A stretch of DNA of 64,000 nt from Pseudomonas fulva (GCF_023517795.1 NZ_CP082928.1:5084001-5148000); one strand, 5' to 3'; counted from the first letter of the stretch, positions 9,576 through 19,590 are shown. Notes: generated from the letters alone by a model not told the origin. Numbers and translations: made by a program.

Positions 9576-9650
9576 GTATCTGCAGACTTTCCAGCGCGGA
9601 CGATCCCGTTGGCGCCGTGTTGAACCGGCGCCGCAGGCTCAGGCACCGGC

Positions 9651-11270
9651 TCAGGCTGTTTCAGGTTTGACGTCGGTGAGAAATGCCGCTTCCAGAAGCT
9701 GCTGGGTATAGGGATGTTGCGGCGCCTGAAAGATTGCCCTGGCGTCGCCTTGCTCGACGACCTGGCCCTGTTTCACCACCATCAATTGATGGCTGATCGC
9801 GCGGACCACCGCCAGGTCATGGCTGATGAACAGGTAGCTCAGGTTGTACTTGGCCTGCAGCGAGCGCAGCAGGTCGACCACCTGGCGCTGCACGGTGCGG
9901 TCCAGGGCCGAGGTCGGCTCGTCAAGGAGGATCAGCGCCGGCTTGAGCACCAGGGCGCGGGCGATGGCGATGCGCTGACGCTGCCCACCGGAAAACTCGT
10001 GGGGGTAACGATGGCGGCTTTGCGGATCCAGGCCGACTTCCTGCAGCGCATCGATGATCGCCTGCTCCTGTTCGGCCGCGGTGCCGATGCGATGGATGCG
10101 CAGCCCTTCACCGACGATCATGCCCACCGTCATGCGCGGGCTGAGGCTGCCGAAGGGGTCCTGGAAGACCACCTGCATTTCACGGCGTAGTGGGCGCACG
10201 TCGCCCTGGGACAGGCCGTCCAGGTGGTGATCGCCGAAGCGGATGCGGCCCTGACTGCCGATCAGGCGCAGGATCGCCAGGCCCAGGGTCGATTTCCCCG
10301 AGCCGCTCTCGCCCACGATGCCAAGGGTCTGGCCACGTTGCAGGCTGAAGTTGATGCCGTCCACGGCCTTGACGTGGTCGACCGTGCGGCGCAGCAACCC
10401 TTTCTTGATCGGGAACCAGACCCGCAGGTCCTCCACGGCCAGCAGCGTCTGCGCGTCTTCGCTGGCGACCGGGTCGCCGTCCGGCTCGGCGGCCAGCAGC
10501 TCGCAGGTGTAGGGGTGCTGCGGCGTGGTGAACAGCGTTTCGCAATCCGCCTGCTCGACCAGCTCGCCGTTCTGCATCACGCACACGCGTTGCGCGATAC
10601 GGCGTACCAGCTTGAGGTCATGGGTGATGATCAGCATGGCCATGCCCAGGCGCGCCTGCAGGTCCTTGAGCAGCTCGAGGATCTTCAGTTGCACGGTCAC
10701 GTCCAGCGCGGTGGTCGGCTCGTCGGCGATCAGCAGCTCCGGCTCGTTGGCCAGTGCCATGGCGATCATCACCCGCTGGCGTTGGCCGCCCGACAGCTCA
10801 TGGGGCAGGGCCTTGAGGCGCTTGTGCGGTTCCGGGATGCCGACCAGCTCCAGCAGCTCCAGGGTGCGCTGGGTAGCGGCCTTGCCGCGCAGGCCCTTGT
10901 GCAGGGCAAGTACTTCATTGATCTGTTTTTCGATGCTGTGCAGCGGGTTCAGCGAGGTCATCGGTTCCTGGAACACCATGGCGATGCGGTTGCCGCGGAT
11001 GCCACGCAGTTTGCGTTCGGGCAGTTTGAGCAGGTCTTCGCCGCCATAGTTGATACGGCCACTGGGATGCTGGGCCAGGGGGTAGGGCAGCAGGCGCAGG
11101 ATCGAGTGGGCGGTCACCGACTTGCCGGAGCCGCTTTCACCGACCAGCGCCAGGGTCTCGCCCCGGCGAATCTCGAAGTTGATGTGCTTGACCACGCTGC
11201 GGCTGCTGTCGCCGTTGACGAAGGCGACGGAGAGGTCGCGGATTTCGACGAGGTTATCGGGGTGGCTCAT
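9651..11270 (-). CDS. nppD: NppD/YejF-type ABC transporter ATPase with two nucleotide-binding domains
   Basis: Duplicated ATP-binding subunit (539 aa) of a peptide-type ABC importer. The first domain has Walker A GESGSGKS (~40), signature LSGGQRQRV and Walker B LLIADEPTTALD. The second has GESGSGKSTLGLAIL (~315), FSGGQRQRIAIARAL and LILLDEPTSALD. Each ends with an oligopeptide-transporter extension (QHPYT). ATG 11270 was chosen over an upstream frame because AGGAAATAAG precedes it and it begins MSHPDNLVEI. It is last in the nppA1A2BCD operon, 1 nt after nppC. The symbol follows P. aeruginosa, where this system takes up peptidyl-nucleoside antibiotics; in E. coli the counterpart is yejF (microcin C import). 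The natural substrate here is unknown. Confidence 0.92.
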   Translation of the reverse strand: MSHPDNLVEIRDLSVAFVNGDSSRSVVKHINFEIRRGETLALVGESGSGKSVTAHSILRLLPYPLAQHPSGRINYGGEDLLKLPERKLRGIRGNRIAMVFQEPMTSLNPLHSIEKQINEVLALHKGLRGKAATQRTLELLELVGIPEPHKRLKALPHELSGGQRQRVMIAMALANEPELLIADEPTTALDVTVQLKILELLKDLQARLGMAMLIITHDLKLVRRIAQRVCVMQNGELVEQADCETLFTTPQHPYTCELLAAEPDGDPVASEDAQTLLAVEDLRVWFPIKKGLLRRTVDHVKAVDGINFSLQRGQTLGIVGESGSGKSTLGLAILRLIGSQGRIRFGDHHLDGLSQGDVRPLRREMQVVFQDPFGSLSPRMTVGMIVGEGLRIHRIGTAAEQEQAIIDALQEVGLDPQSRHRYPHEFSGGQRQRIAIARALVLKPALILLDEPTSALDRTVQRQVVDLLRSLQAKYNLSYLFISHDLAVVRAISHQLMVVKQGQVVEQGDARAIFQAPQHPYTQQLLEAAFLTDVKPETA

Positions 11271-11271
11271 C

Positions 11272-12291
11272 TTATTTCCTCGGGTCGAACGCATCGCGAG
11301 CCGCTTCGCCGATGAACACCAGCAGGCTCAACATGATGGCCAGTACGGCGAAGGCACTGATGCCCAGCCAGGGCGCCTGCAGGTTGGACTTGCCCTGGGC
11401 GACCAGCTCGCCGAGCGACGGTGCGCCGGCCGGCAGGCCGAAGCCCAGGAAGTCCAGGGCGGTGAGGGTGCCGATGGCGCCCGTGACGATGAACGGCAGG
11501 AAGGTCATGGTCGAGACCATGGCATTGGGCAGGATATGGCGGAACATGATCGCCCCATTGCGCATGCCCAGGGCACGGGCTGCACGCACGTATTCGAGGT
11601 TGCGGCCGCGCAGGAACTCGGCGCGCACCACGTCCACCAGGCTCATCCAGGAAAACAGCAGCATCAGGCCGAGCAGCCACCAGAAGTTGGGCTGCACGAA
11701 GCTGGCCAGAATGATCAGCAGGTAAAGCACCGGCAGGCCCGACCAGATCTCCAGGAAGCGTTGCCCGGCCAGGTCCACCCAGCCGCCGTAGAAACCCTGC
11801 AGGGCGCCGGCGGCAACGCCGATCACCGAACTGGCCAGGGTCAGCGCCAGGGCGAACAGCACGGAAATCCGAAAGCCATAGATGACCCGGGCCAGCACGT
11901 CGCGGCCCTGGTCGTCGGTGCCCAGCCAGTTGGCTGCCGAGGGCGGTGCGGGGGCGGGCACCTTGAGGTCGTAGTTGATGCTCGAATAGCTGAAGGGGAT
12001 CGGCGGCCAGACCATCCAGCCGTCCTTCTGCTCGATCAGCTCCTGGATATACGGGCTCTTGTAGTTGGCCTGCAGCGGAAATTCACCGCCAAAGGTGGTT
12101 TCCGGGTAGCGCTTGAGCACCGGGAAGTAGTACTGGCCGTCATAGCTGACCACCAGCGGCTTGTCGTTGGCGATCAGCTCGGCGCCCAGGGTCACGAAGA
12201 ACAGCGCGAGAAAGATCCACAGCGACCACCAGCCGCGCTTGTGGGCCTTGAAGCGCTCGAAACGGCGCTGATTGAGCGGGGAAAGTGCCAT
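11272..12291 (-). CDS. nppC: NppC/YejE-type ABC transporter permease
   Basis: Inner-membrane permease (339 aa) of the peptide importer. One transmembrane helix near residues 22-40 is followed by a ~100-residue periplasmic loop containing PFSYSSINYDL, as in YejE. Five further helices and the EAA-type cytoplasmic loop follow (RAARALGMRNGAIMFRHILP), where the ATPase docks. It starts at ATG 12291 and ends 1 nt before nppD; nppB ends 3 nt upstream. Family assignment is secure; substrate specificity is not readable from the permease. Confidence 0.92.
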   Translation of the reverse strand: MALSPLNQRRFERFKAHKRGWWSLWIFLALFFVTLGAELIANDKPLVVSYDGQYYFPVLKRYPETTFGGEFPLQANYKSPYIQELIEQKDGWMVWPPIPFSYSSINYDLKVPAPAPPSAANWLGTDDQGRDVLARVIYGFRISVLFALALTLASSVIGVAAGALQGFYGGWVDLAGQRFLEIWSGLPVLYLLIILASFVQPNFWWLLGLMLLFSWMSLVDVVRAEFLRGRNLEYVRAARALGMRNGAIMFRHILPNAMVSTMTFLPFIVTGAIGTLTALDFLGFGLPAGAPSLGELVAQGKSNLQAPWLGISAFAVLAIMLSLLVFIGEAARDAFDPRK

Positions 12292-12294
12292 GGT

Positions 12295-13380
12295 TCAGGC
12301 CTCCCTGCTTTCGAAGTCGATGCGTGGATCGACCAGGGTGTAGGTGATGTCACCGATCAGTTTCACGACCAGTCCCAGCAAGGTGAAGATGAACAGGGTG
12401 CCGAAGACCACCGGGTAATCGCGGTTGATCGCCGCCTCGAAACTCAACAGGCCCAGGCCGTCGAGGGAGAAGATCACCTCGATGAGCAGTGAGCCGGTGA
12501 AGAAGATGCCGATGAAGGCGGCCGGGAAACCGGCGATGATCAGCAGCATGGCGTTACGGAACACGTGGCCGTAGAGCACCCGGGCGTTGCTCAGGCCCTT
12601 GGCCCTGGCGGTGGTCACGTACTGCTTGTTGATCTCGTCGAGAAAGCTGTTCTTGGTCAGCAGCGTCAGGGTGGCGAAGTTGCCGATCACCAGGGCGGTG
12701 ACCGGCAGGGCCAGGTGCCAGAAGTAGTCGAGGATCTTGCCGCTCAGGCTCAGCTCCTCGAAGTTGCTGGACGTCAGGCCGCGCAGCGGGAAGAAGTCCC
12801 AGTAGCTGCCGCCGGCGAACAGCACGATCAGCAGGATGGCGAACAGGAACGCCGGAATGGCGTAACCGACGATGATCGCCGAGCTGGTCCACACGTCGAA
12901 GGCGCTGCCGTGTCGGGTGGCCTTGGCGATACCCAGCGGGATGGACACCAGGTACATGATCAGCGTGCTCCACAACCCCAGGGAAATGGACACCGGCATC
13001 TTTTCCACGATCAGGTCGATGACCTTGGCATCGCGAAAGAAGCTTTCGCCGAAGTCCAGCCTGGCGTAGTTCTTGATCATGATCCAGAAGCGTTCGGGGG
13101 CCGACTTGTCGAAACCGTACATCTTCTCGATTTCGGCGATCAGCTCCGGATCCAGGCCCTGGGCGCCGCGGTAGTTGGAGCCGGCGGTGGACACCTCGCC
13201 GCCGCCACCGGAGATGCGCCCCGTGGCGCCGCCGGCGGCCGCGTCGAAGCCCTCGAGCTTGGCAATCATCTGTTCTACCGGGCCGCCGGGCGCGGCCTGA
13301 ATGATCGCGAAGTTGATGACCAGAATGCCGAACACGGTCGGGATGATCAGCAGCAGGCGCCGCAGGATATAGGCGAGCAT
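12295..13380 (-). CDS. nppB: NppB/YejB-type ABC transporter permease
   Basis: Partner permease (361 aa) with the characteristic N-terminus [20 protein letters not shown], an oligopeptide-permease transmembrane helix. A Gly-rich periplasmic insert at ~45-75 ([19 protein letters not shown]) is typical of YejB-like proteins and absent from DppB. An EAA loop ([20 protein letters not shown]) contacts NppD. The start codon directly abuts the stop of the preceding nppA2 (TAG then ATG), so translation is probably coupled. Confidence 0.92.
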   Translation of the reverse strand: MLAYILRRLLLIIPTVFGILVINFAIIQAAPGGPVEQMIAKLEGFDAAAGGATGRISGGGGEVSTAGSNYRGAQGLDPELIAEIEKMYGFDKSAPERFWIMIKNYARLDFGESFFRDAKVIDLIVEKMPVSISLGLWSTLIMYLVSIPLGIAKATRHGSAFDVWTSSAIIVGYAIPAFLFAILLIVLFAGGSYWDFFPLRGLTSSNFEELSLSGKILDYFWHLALPVTALVIGNFATLTLLTKNSFLDEINKQYVTTARAKGLSNARVLYGHVFRNAMLLIIAGFPAAFIGIFFTGSLLIEVIFSLDGLGLLSFEAAINRDYPVVFGTLFIFTLLGLVVKLIGDITYTLVDPRIDFESREA

Positions 13381-15231
13381 CTAGCGGGCTTCCTGCTCGG
13401 GGGTGGACGCATCGTCGCGGCTGATCACTTCGCCGATCGGCTTTTCCTGCCACCAGGTCATCAGGCCATAGTCGTAGAGCGGCGATTTCTCGGGATGGCC
13501 GAAGCGCTTCCAGTAGGCGACACGGTAGGCATCCACGTAGTAGTTGGGCACCACGTAGTTGCCCCACAGCAGCACGCGATCCAGGGCGCGGGTATGGGTG
13601 ATCAGCGACTCGCGGGAGTCGGCCTGGATCAGCCCCTCGACCAGTTTGTCGATCGCCGGGTCACGCAACCCGATGAGGTTGCGGCTGCCCGGGTTGTCGG
13701 CACTGCTGGAGTGCCAGAATTCGCGCTGCTCGTTGCCGGGCGAGCTGGATTGCGGCCAGATCGACGACGTCATGTCGAAGTCCCGCGAGCGCAGGCGGTT
13801 CATGTACTGGGAAACGTCGACGCGGCGAATCTGCAGGTCGATGCCCAGTTCGGCCAGGTTGCGCTTGAATGGCAGGATCACCCGCTCCAGGTTGGCCTGG
13901 GTGTTGAGGAATTCGAATGCCAGCTGGTTGCCATTGGCATCGACCATCTTGTCGTTCTCGATCCGGTAGCCGGCCTCGGTGAGCAGCTGATAGGCGCGGC
14001 GCGCCTGGTCGCGAATGATGCCGCTGCCGTCGCTGACCGGCGGTGCGAAGGCTTCGGTGAACACGCGATCGGGAATCTGCCCGCGCAGCGGCTCCAACAG
14101 CTTCAGCTCGGCCGGGCTGGGCAGGCCCCGGGCGGCCATTTCCGAGTTCTCGAAGTAGCTGTGGGTGCGCTTGTAGGCCCCGTAGAACAGCTGCTTGTTG
14201 GCCCATTCGAAATCGAACAGCTGGGCGATCGCCTCACGCACCCGAGGGTCCTGGAACATCGGCTTGCGGGTATTGAACACGAAGCCCTGCATGCCGGCCG
14301 GGTTGCGGTTGGGGAAGGCTTCCTGGACGAAGCGGCCGGCGCGCAGCGCCGGCGAGTTGTAGCCGGTGGCCCAGTCCTTGGCCGAGTACTCGAGGTTGAC
14401 GTCGAACTGGCCGGCCTTGAAGGCCTCCAGGGCCACGGCCATGTCGCGAAAGTACTCGATACGGATTTCGTCGAAGTTGTACATCCCGCGGGCCACCGGC
14501 AGGTCCTTGGCCCACCAGTCCTTCACGCGTTCGAAGCGGATGGAGCTGTTCGGTGAGAAGCTGGCGATGCGGTAGGGGCCGCTGCCCAGCGGCGGCTCCA
14601 GGCTGCCCCGGGAAAAATCACGGTCAGCCCACCAGTGCTTGGGCAGCACCTGCAACTGGCCGAGGATCAGCGGCAGCTCGCGGTTGCCGGCATGCTTGAA
14701 GTTGAAGCGCACGGTGCGTGGGTTCTCGGCGACCACGTCGGCCACGTCGGCGTAATAGTGCCGGTACAGCGGGTCGCCATGTTCGAGCAAGGTGTTGAAG
14801 GTGAAGATCACGTCCTCGGCGGTGACCGGCTCGCCGTCGTGAAAGCGTGCCTTGGGGTTGAGATGGAAGCGCACGTAACTGTCGTCGGCCCCTTTCTCGA
14901 CCTTTTCGGCGAGCAGGCCGTATTCGGTGAAGGGCTCATCCGGCGAATGGTAGGTGAGGGTGTCGTAGATCAGGCCGATACGGTCGGCCGGATTGCCCTT
15001 GGGAATGAACGGGTTGAAGCTGTCGAAGCCGTTGAGGCCCGGCAGACGCAGCACGCCGCCCTTGGGCGCATCGGGGTTCACATAATCGAAATGCTTGAAG
15101 TTGGCCGGGTATTTCGGCGCCTCGCCGTACAGCGTCAGGGCGTGTTGCGGGGCGGCCTGGGCCAGGCTGGCGAGGCCGAGCAGCAGCAGGGCGCTGCCGT
15201 GCATGAGAAATGAACGCAGTGGGCGCGTCAT
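13381..15231 (-). CDS. nppA2: NppA2-like periplasmic peptide-binding protein (family 5 SBP)
   Basis: Extracellular solute-binding protein family 5 (616 aa), the second of two tandem paralogues feeding the Npp transporter. A signal peptide is visible after ATG 15231 (MTRPLRSFLMHGSALLLLGL..LAQA, cleavage near residue 25). Family motifs include LTYHSPDEPFTEYGLLAEKV, ARFHDGEPVTAEDVIF and PPLGSGPYRI. ATG 15231 overlaps the TGA of nppA1 (ATGA), which argues for this start rather than one 27 nt upstream. The end abuts nppB. Sequence resembles YejA. Which of the two SBPs binds which peptide cannot be told. Confidence 0.9.
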   Translation of the reverse strand: MTRPLRSFLMHGSALLLLGLASLAQAAPQHALTLYGEAPKYPANFKHFDYVNPDAPKGGVLRLPGLNGFDSFNPFIPKGNPADRIGLIYDTLTYHSPDEPFTEYGLLAEKVEKGADDSYVRFHLNPKARFHDGEPVTAEDVIFTFNTLLEHGDPLYRHYYADVADVVAENPRTVRFNFKHAGNRELPLILGQLQVLPKHWWADRDFSRGSLEPPLGSGPYRIASFSPNSSIRFERVKDWWAKDLPVARGMYNFDEIRIEYFRDMAVALEAFKAGQFDVNLEYSAKDWATGYNSPALRAGRFVQEAFPNRNPAGMQGFVFNTRKPMFQDPRVREAIAQLFDFEWANKQLFYGAYKRTHSYFENSEMAARGLPSPAELKLLEPLRGQIPDRVFTEAFAPPVSDGSGIIRDQARRAYQLLTEAGYRIENDKMVDANGNQLAFEFLNTQANLERVILPFKRNLAELGIDLQIRRVDVSQYMNRLRSRDFDMTSSIWPQSSSPGNEQREFWHSSSADNPGSRNLIGLRDPAIDKLVEGLIQADSRESLITHTRALDRVLLWGNYVVPNYYVDAYRVAYWKRFGHPEKSPLYDYGLMTWWQEKPIGEVISRDDASTPEQEAR

Positions 15232-17066
15232 TGGGTGGTCTCCGTGGGTTTCAGCCACCAGCTGCGCAGCCCCAGCGTGTAGGGCGGCGTGGCGACGAAG
15301 GCAAAGCGGTTGCGGTACGCCAGGCGGTGATAGTCGATGTACCAGTTGGGTATGGTGTAGTACTGCCAGAGCATCACCCGATCCAGGGCCCGGGTCGCGG
15401 CCACCTGTTCGTCGCGGGTACGGGCGGCGAGCAGCTTTTCGAGCAGGGCGTCGACGACCGGATCAACGATGCCGGCGTAATTCTTGCCGCCCTTCACGCT
15501 GGCCTGGCTGGAGTGGAAGTACAGGGATTGCTCCAGGCCAGGGCTGAGGGTTTGCGGCAGGGTCAGCAGGATCATGTCGAACTCGAAGCGATCCAGGCGT
15601 TGTTTGTATTGGGAGCGATCCACGGTTCTCAAGTTGGCCTGGATGCCGATGCTGGCCAGGTTCTCGGTGAATGGCTGGAGAATGCGCTCCAGGTTGGGAT
15701 TGACCAGCAGGATCTCGAAACGCAGCGGCTGGCCCTTGGCATTGGCGAGGCGCTGGCCGGAGGGTTTGTAGCCTGCCTCGGCAAGTAGACCGAGCGCGCG
15801 GCGCATGGTTTCCCGGGGAATGCCACGGCCATCGGTCACCGGCATCCTGAACGGTTCGGTGAACAATCTTGCCGGCAACTGACCGCGAAATGGAGACAGC
15901 AGCAGCCATTCGGCGCCCTCGGGTTTGCCCCTGGCGGAAAACTCGCTGTTCGGGTAGTAGCTGGCGGCGCGGGTGTAGGAGCTGTTGAACAGGGTGCGGT
16001 TGGTCCACTCGAAATCGAACATCAGGCCCAGGGCTTCGCGCACGCGCGCATCCTCGAAGGTGGCGCGGCGGGTATTCATGAACAGCGCCTGGGTCTGGGT
16101 GGGGATCTGGTGGGGGATTTCCGCCCGCACCACGTCGCCACGGGTCACCGCCGGGAAGCGGTAGTTGTTGGCCCAGTTCTTCGCCTGTTGCTCGATATAG
16201 AAATCGAATTCGCCGGCTTTGAAGGCCTCGAAGGCGACATGGCTGTCACGGTAGAAGTCCACCTCGACCCGGTCGAAGTTGTATTTGCCGCGGTTGACCG
16301 GCAAGGACGCGCCCCACCAGTCTCCGACCCGTTCGAAGGTCAGGCTGCGCCCCGGATTGACCCGGGTGATGCGGTAGGGGCCGCTGCCCAGCGGCGGTTC
16401 GAAAGTAGTGGCCTTGAAGTCGCGGTCTTTCCAGTAGTGCTGGGGCAACACCGGCAGCTCGCCGAGGCGCAGGATCAGCAACGGATTGTTGGCCCGCTTG
16501 AGCACGAAGCGCACGCGATGGCGGTTGAGGATATCGACCCGTTTCACTTCCTGCAGACTGGTGCGGTACTGCGGGTGGCCTTCCTTGCGCAGCAATCGGT
16601 AGGAAAACGCCACGTCATAGGCGGTGATGGGCTTGCCATCGTGGAATCGCGCCTCCGGGCGCAGGTTGAACACCACCCAGCTGCGGTCTTCGCTGTATTC
16701 CACGGAACTGGCGATCAGCCCGTAGCTGGAAGCAGGCTCGTCGCCGGACGGATCGTAGAGCCCGGTGCCCACCATCAGCGGCTCGTTCAGCTCGGTCACG
16801 CCGTATTGAAGAAAGTTGGCGGTGGCCACCGGGCTGGTGCCCTTCAGGGTGTAGGGGTTGAGCGTGTCGAAGCTGCCCGCGGCCATGATGCGCAAGGTGC
16901 CGCCCTTGGGGGCTTCGGGGTTGACCCAGTCGAAGTGGGTGAAACTGGCGGGATACTTGAGTGCGCCGAACTGCGCATAGCCATGGCTTTCGCTGAGCGT
17001 TGCCCAGGCCGGGAAGCTGGTGGCCAGGCCAAAAAACAGCGAGAGGAAAGGGCGTCTCAAGAGCAA
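15228..17066 (-). CDS. nppA1: NppA1-like periplasmic peptide-binding protein (family 5 SBP)
   Basis: First gene of the npp operon: a 612-aa family 5 solute-binding protein paralogous to the next gene (shared blocks HFDWVNPEAPKGGTLRI, ARFHDGKPITAYDVAFSY, PPLGSGPYRITRV, DFEW). A signal peptide MLLRRPFLSLFFGLATSFPAWA precedes TLSESHGYAQFGALKYP. The start appears to be TTG 17066, since no in-frame ATG gives an intact signal peptide; GGACCGGATA just upstream is a possible Shine-Dalgarno sequence. It ends with an ATGA overlap into nppA2. Tandem binding proteins match nppA1/nppA2 of P. aeruginosa. The start is less certain than the function. Confidence 0.88.
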   Translation of the reverse strand: MLLRRPFLSLFFGLATSFPAWATLSESHGYAQFGALKYPASFTHFDWVNPEAPKGGTLRIMAAGSFDTLNPYTLKGTSPVATANFLQYGVTELNEPLMVGTGLYDPSGDEPASSYGLIASSVEYSEDRSWVVFNLRPEARFHDGKPITAYDVAFSYRLLRKEGHPQYRTSLQEVKRVDILNRHRVRFVLKRANNPLLILRLGELPVLPQHYWKDRDFKATTFEPPLGSGPYRITRVNPGRSLTFERVGDWWGASLPVNRGKYNFDRVEVDFYRDSHVAFEAFKAGEFDFYIEQQAKNWANNYRFPAVTRGDVVRAEIPHQIPTQTQALFMNTRRATFEDARVREALGLMFDFEWTNRTLFNSSYTRAASYYPNSEFSARGKPEGAEWLLLSPFRGQLPARLFTEPFRMPVTDGRGIPRETMRRALGLLAEAGYKPSGQRLANAKGQPLRFEILLVNPNLERILQPFTENLASIGIQANLRTVDRSQYKQRLDRFEFDMILLTLPQTLSPGLEQSLYFHSSQASVKGGKNYAGIVDPVVDALLEKLLAARTRDEQVAATRALDRVMLWQYYTIPNWYIDYHRLAYRNRFAFVATPPYTLGLRSWWLKPTETTQ

Positions 17067-17166
17067 TATCCGGTCCGGGGCAGCAAGATTTCCGTACAGT
17101 AACAGCTTGTCTGTACAGGAAAAAGAGCGGCCCCGGCGGCTCGCGTCAAAGGTATTGCAACGCGCG

Positions 17167-18717
17167 TCAGTCAGGCAGCCGCAGGGTCAGTACCTGGCCT
17201 GGTTTCAGGGCCTTGCCGGTGCGCGGGTTCCAGCTCTGCAGGTTTTTCATCTGCACGTTGAAACGCTTGGCGATCAGGTGCAGGGAGTCGCCCTTGCGCA
17301 CCTTGTAGTAGGTGACGCCGTCACGCTGGGCGACGGTTCTGGTGGTGGAACCGCCACCCTGCAGCCTGATGGTCTGCCCGACGCGCAGCGAATTGCCTTT
17401 CAGGGCGTTCCAGCGCTGGATATCGTTGACCGACACGTTGTGGGCCTTGGCGATCTGCCAGAGGTTGTCACCATTGCGGATGGTGTAGTTGCGCGAGGCC
17501 ACCGCCGTGTTGACGGTGCGTTGCGGCGCCTGGTCAGGCACGGCCTGCAGGCGGGTCGGCAGGTTCAGGTGCTGACCCACGGCCAGGGTATTGCCGCTGA
17601 GCTGGTTGAGCTCCTTGATGCTGGCAACGCTCAGCTCGTAGCGATTGGCGATGCCGTGCAGGTTGTCGCCGGCGCGCACCACGTATTCCTGCAGGCCACG
17701 CTCCTCGGGCTTGAGCGTCGACAGGTTGGCCGTCAGCAGTTCGACCTTCTGGGTCGGCACCAGCAGGTGCTGCGGGCCGTCCATGGTGATGCGTTTCTTG
17801 AAGGCCGGATTGAGCAGGTACAGCTCGTCTTCATCGACCTCGGCCAGGGCGGCGACGCGGGCCAGATCCATGCGCTGCTTGAGCTCCACCTCCTCGAAGT
17901 AGGGCTGGTTGGCGATCGGTGCCAGGCTCACGCCATAGGCATCCGGCGCCATGACCACCTGGGACAGGGCCAATAGCTTGGGCACGTAGTTCTGGGTTTC
18001 CTGGGGCAGCGACAGGTTCCAGTAGTCGGTCGGCAGGCCGAGCTTCTGGTTGCGCTCGATGGCGCGGCTCACGCGGCCTTCACCGGCGTTGTAGGCCGCC
18101 AGGGCCAGCAGCCAGTCACCGTTGAACATCTCGTGCAGGCGCGCCAGGTAATCCATGGCCGCCTGGGTGGACGCCGTGACATCGCGGCGGCCGTCGTACC
18201 AGCGGGTCTGGCGCAGGTTGAAGTTGCGCCCCGTGGAGGGGATGAACTGCCACAGGCCGACGGCATCGGCCGGCGAGTAGGCGAACGGGTTGTAAGCGCT
18301 CTCGATCATCGGCAGGAGCGCCAGCTCCATCGGCATGTTGCGCTCTTCGAGACGCTCGACGATGTAATGAATGTAGGGGTTGCTGCGCTCACCGGCCTTC
18401 TCGACGAACGACGGGTTGCTGGAGAACCACAGGCGCTGCTGCTCGATACGCGGGTTGACGCCGATGGCATCCTGCAACTGATAGCCGGAACGCACCCGCT
18501 CCCAGATATCCTTGGGCTGTTCGGCCTTGGCCGTGCCTTCGATCCACAACGGCTGATGCGGCGTTCTGCCGCTCAGATCCACCGTCGGCCCATTCTCGAC
18601 CTGCTGTTGATCGAGGCTCTGGCAACCGCTGAGCACGGCACAAACCGCCAGGGCGAGCGCCGGATAGCGCAGGGCCAATGCCTTTGAATTCAAGGGTTTA
18701 GGTCGAGAAGAAGGCAT
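17167..18717 (-). CDS. mltD: MltD, membrane-bound lytic murein transglycosylase D
   Basis: Peptidoglycan lyase that cleaves the MurNAc-GlcNAc bond to form 1,6-anhydro ends; lipoprotein of the outer-membrane inner leaflet. 516 aa: signal sequence ending in lipobox LSGC (Cys ~32), SLT domain ~120-270 with catalytic Glu in LPMIESAYNPFAYS and the GLWQFIPSTGRNF and ALAAYNAGEGRV motifs. Three LysM repeats follow in the C-terminal third (YVVRAGDNLHGIA, YTIRNGDNLWQIA, YKVRKGDSLHLIA), each with an xGQxLxL ending, for glycan binding. The N-region before the hydrophobic core is long (~14 residues), so an internal start is possible. Same strand and order as mltD-gloB in PAO1. Confidence 0.95.
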   Translation of the reverse strand: MPSSRPKPLNSKALALRYPALALAVCAVLSGCQSLDQQQVENGPTVDLSGRTPHQPLWIEGTAKAEQPKDIWERVRSGYQLQDAIGVNPRIEQQRLWFSSNPSFVEKAGERSNPYIHYIVERLEERNMPMELALLPMIESAYNPFAYSPADAVGLWQFIPSTGRNFNLRQTRWYDGRRDVTASTQAAMDYLARLHEMFNGDWLLALAAYNAGEGRVSRAIERNQKLGLPTDYWNLSLPQETQNYVPKLLALSQVVMAPDAYGVSLAPIANQPYFEEVELKQRMDLARVAALAEVDEDELYLLNPAFKKRITMDGPQHLLVPTQKVELLTANLSTLKPEERGLQEYVVRAGDNLHGIANRYELSVASIKELNQLSGNTLAVGQHLNLPTRLQAVPDQAPQRTVNTAVASRNYTIRNGDNLWQIAKAHNVSVNDIQRWNALKGNSLRVGQTIRLQGGGSTTRTVAQRDGVTYYKVRKGDSLHLIAKRFNVQMKNLQSWNPRTGKALKPGQVLTLRLPD

Positions 18718-18816
18718 TGGTTATGGAGGGTATCCTGGATCGAAAGTCGGGGGATTCTAGAAACCGATCCAGGGGTGGTCAAGTTTTGACCAGGATTTTG
18801 CGGGCCAGTCGGCGCT

Positions 18817-19590
18817 TCAGAAGCGATCCTTCCAGGCCCGCAGTGCGGCAAAAACCTCGCTTTCGCTGGTCATGGCGCGTCCCTCCCGGTTGGCGACCAT
18901 TTCTTTAACCGATGTTTCGGCGGCGCGCAAAAACGGGTTGGTGGCCCGTTCGAGCTTCAAGGCGGACGGCAGGCTGATCTGCCCATGCTGACGCCACGCC
19001 TCGACCTGGGCGAAGCGCTCGGCAATCTGCGGGTTGCCCGGCTCGACGGCCCTGGCGAAGCGCAGGTTGCTCAGGGTGTATTCATGGGCGCAATAGATGA
19101 GCGTGTCGTCCGGCAGTTCGGCCAGGCGCTGCAACGACTGGTGCATCTGCAGGGGCGTGCCCTCGAACAGGCGACCGCAGCCGGCAGCGAACAGGGTGTC
19201 ACCACAGAACAACCAGTGTTGCTCGGGTTGGTAGAAGGCGATATGGCCCAGGGTGTGTCCGGGCACCTCGAAAACCTGCAGGACCAGGCCCAGCACCTCT
19301 ATACGGTCGCCGTCGAGCAGCGCCTGGTCGCGGCCCGGGATGTTCTCGCTGGCCGGGCCGTAGACCCGCGCGCCGGTTTCGCGGCGCAGTTGTTCGACGC
19401 CGCCGACGTGATCGTTGTGGTGATGGGTGATCAGGATATCGCTCAGCGTCCAGTCGCCATGTTGCTGCAGCCAGGCCTGCACGGGTGCCGCGTCGCCGGG
19501 GTCGACCACCGCGACACGCTTGTGCCGCGCATCCTGCAGCAGCCAGATGTAGTTGTCGGAGAATGCGCTGAGGGCTTCGATCTTGATCAT
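18817..19590 (-). CDS. gloB: GloB, hydroxyacylglutathione hydrolase (glyoxalase II)
   Basis: Hydrolyses S-lactoylglutathione to D-lactate and glutathione, the second step of methylglyoxal detoxification. A 257-aa metallo-beta-lactamase fold with the metal motif [10 protein letters not shown] (THxHxDH), further ligands His in [10 protein letters not shown] and Asp in [13 protein letters not shown], and the C-terminal [11 protein letters not shown] segment of glyoxalase II. ATG 19590 was chosen because it gives [18 protein letters not shown], the family start; no good Shine-Dalgarno precedes it. Divergent from the methyltransferase gene. Confidence 0.96.
   Translation of the reverse strand: MIKIEALSAFSDNYIWLLQDARHKRVAVVDPGDAAPVQAWLQQHGDWTLSDILITHHHNDHVGGVEQLRRETGARVYGPASENIPGRDQALLDGDRIEVLGLVLQVFEVPGHTLGHIAFYQPEQHWLFCGDTLFAAGCGRLFEGTPLQMHQSLQRLAELPDDTLIYCAHEYTLSNLRFARAVEPGNPQIAERFAQVEAWRQHGQISLPSALKLERATNPFLRAAETSVKEMVANREGRAMTSESEVFAALRAWKDRF

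Noticed and set aside
12565..14556. Long plus-strand open frame opposite nppB/nppA2
   Set aside because: Antisense to two well-supported transporter genes; composition typical of GC-driven shadow frames.
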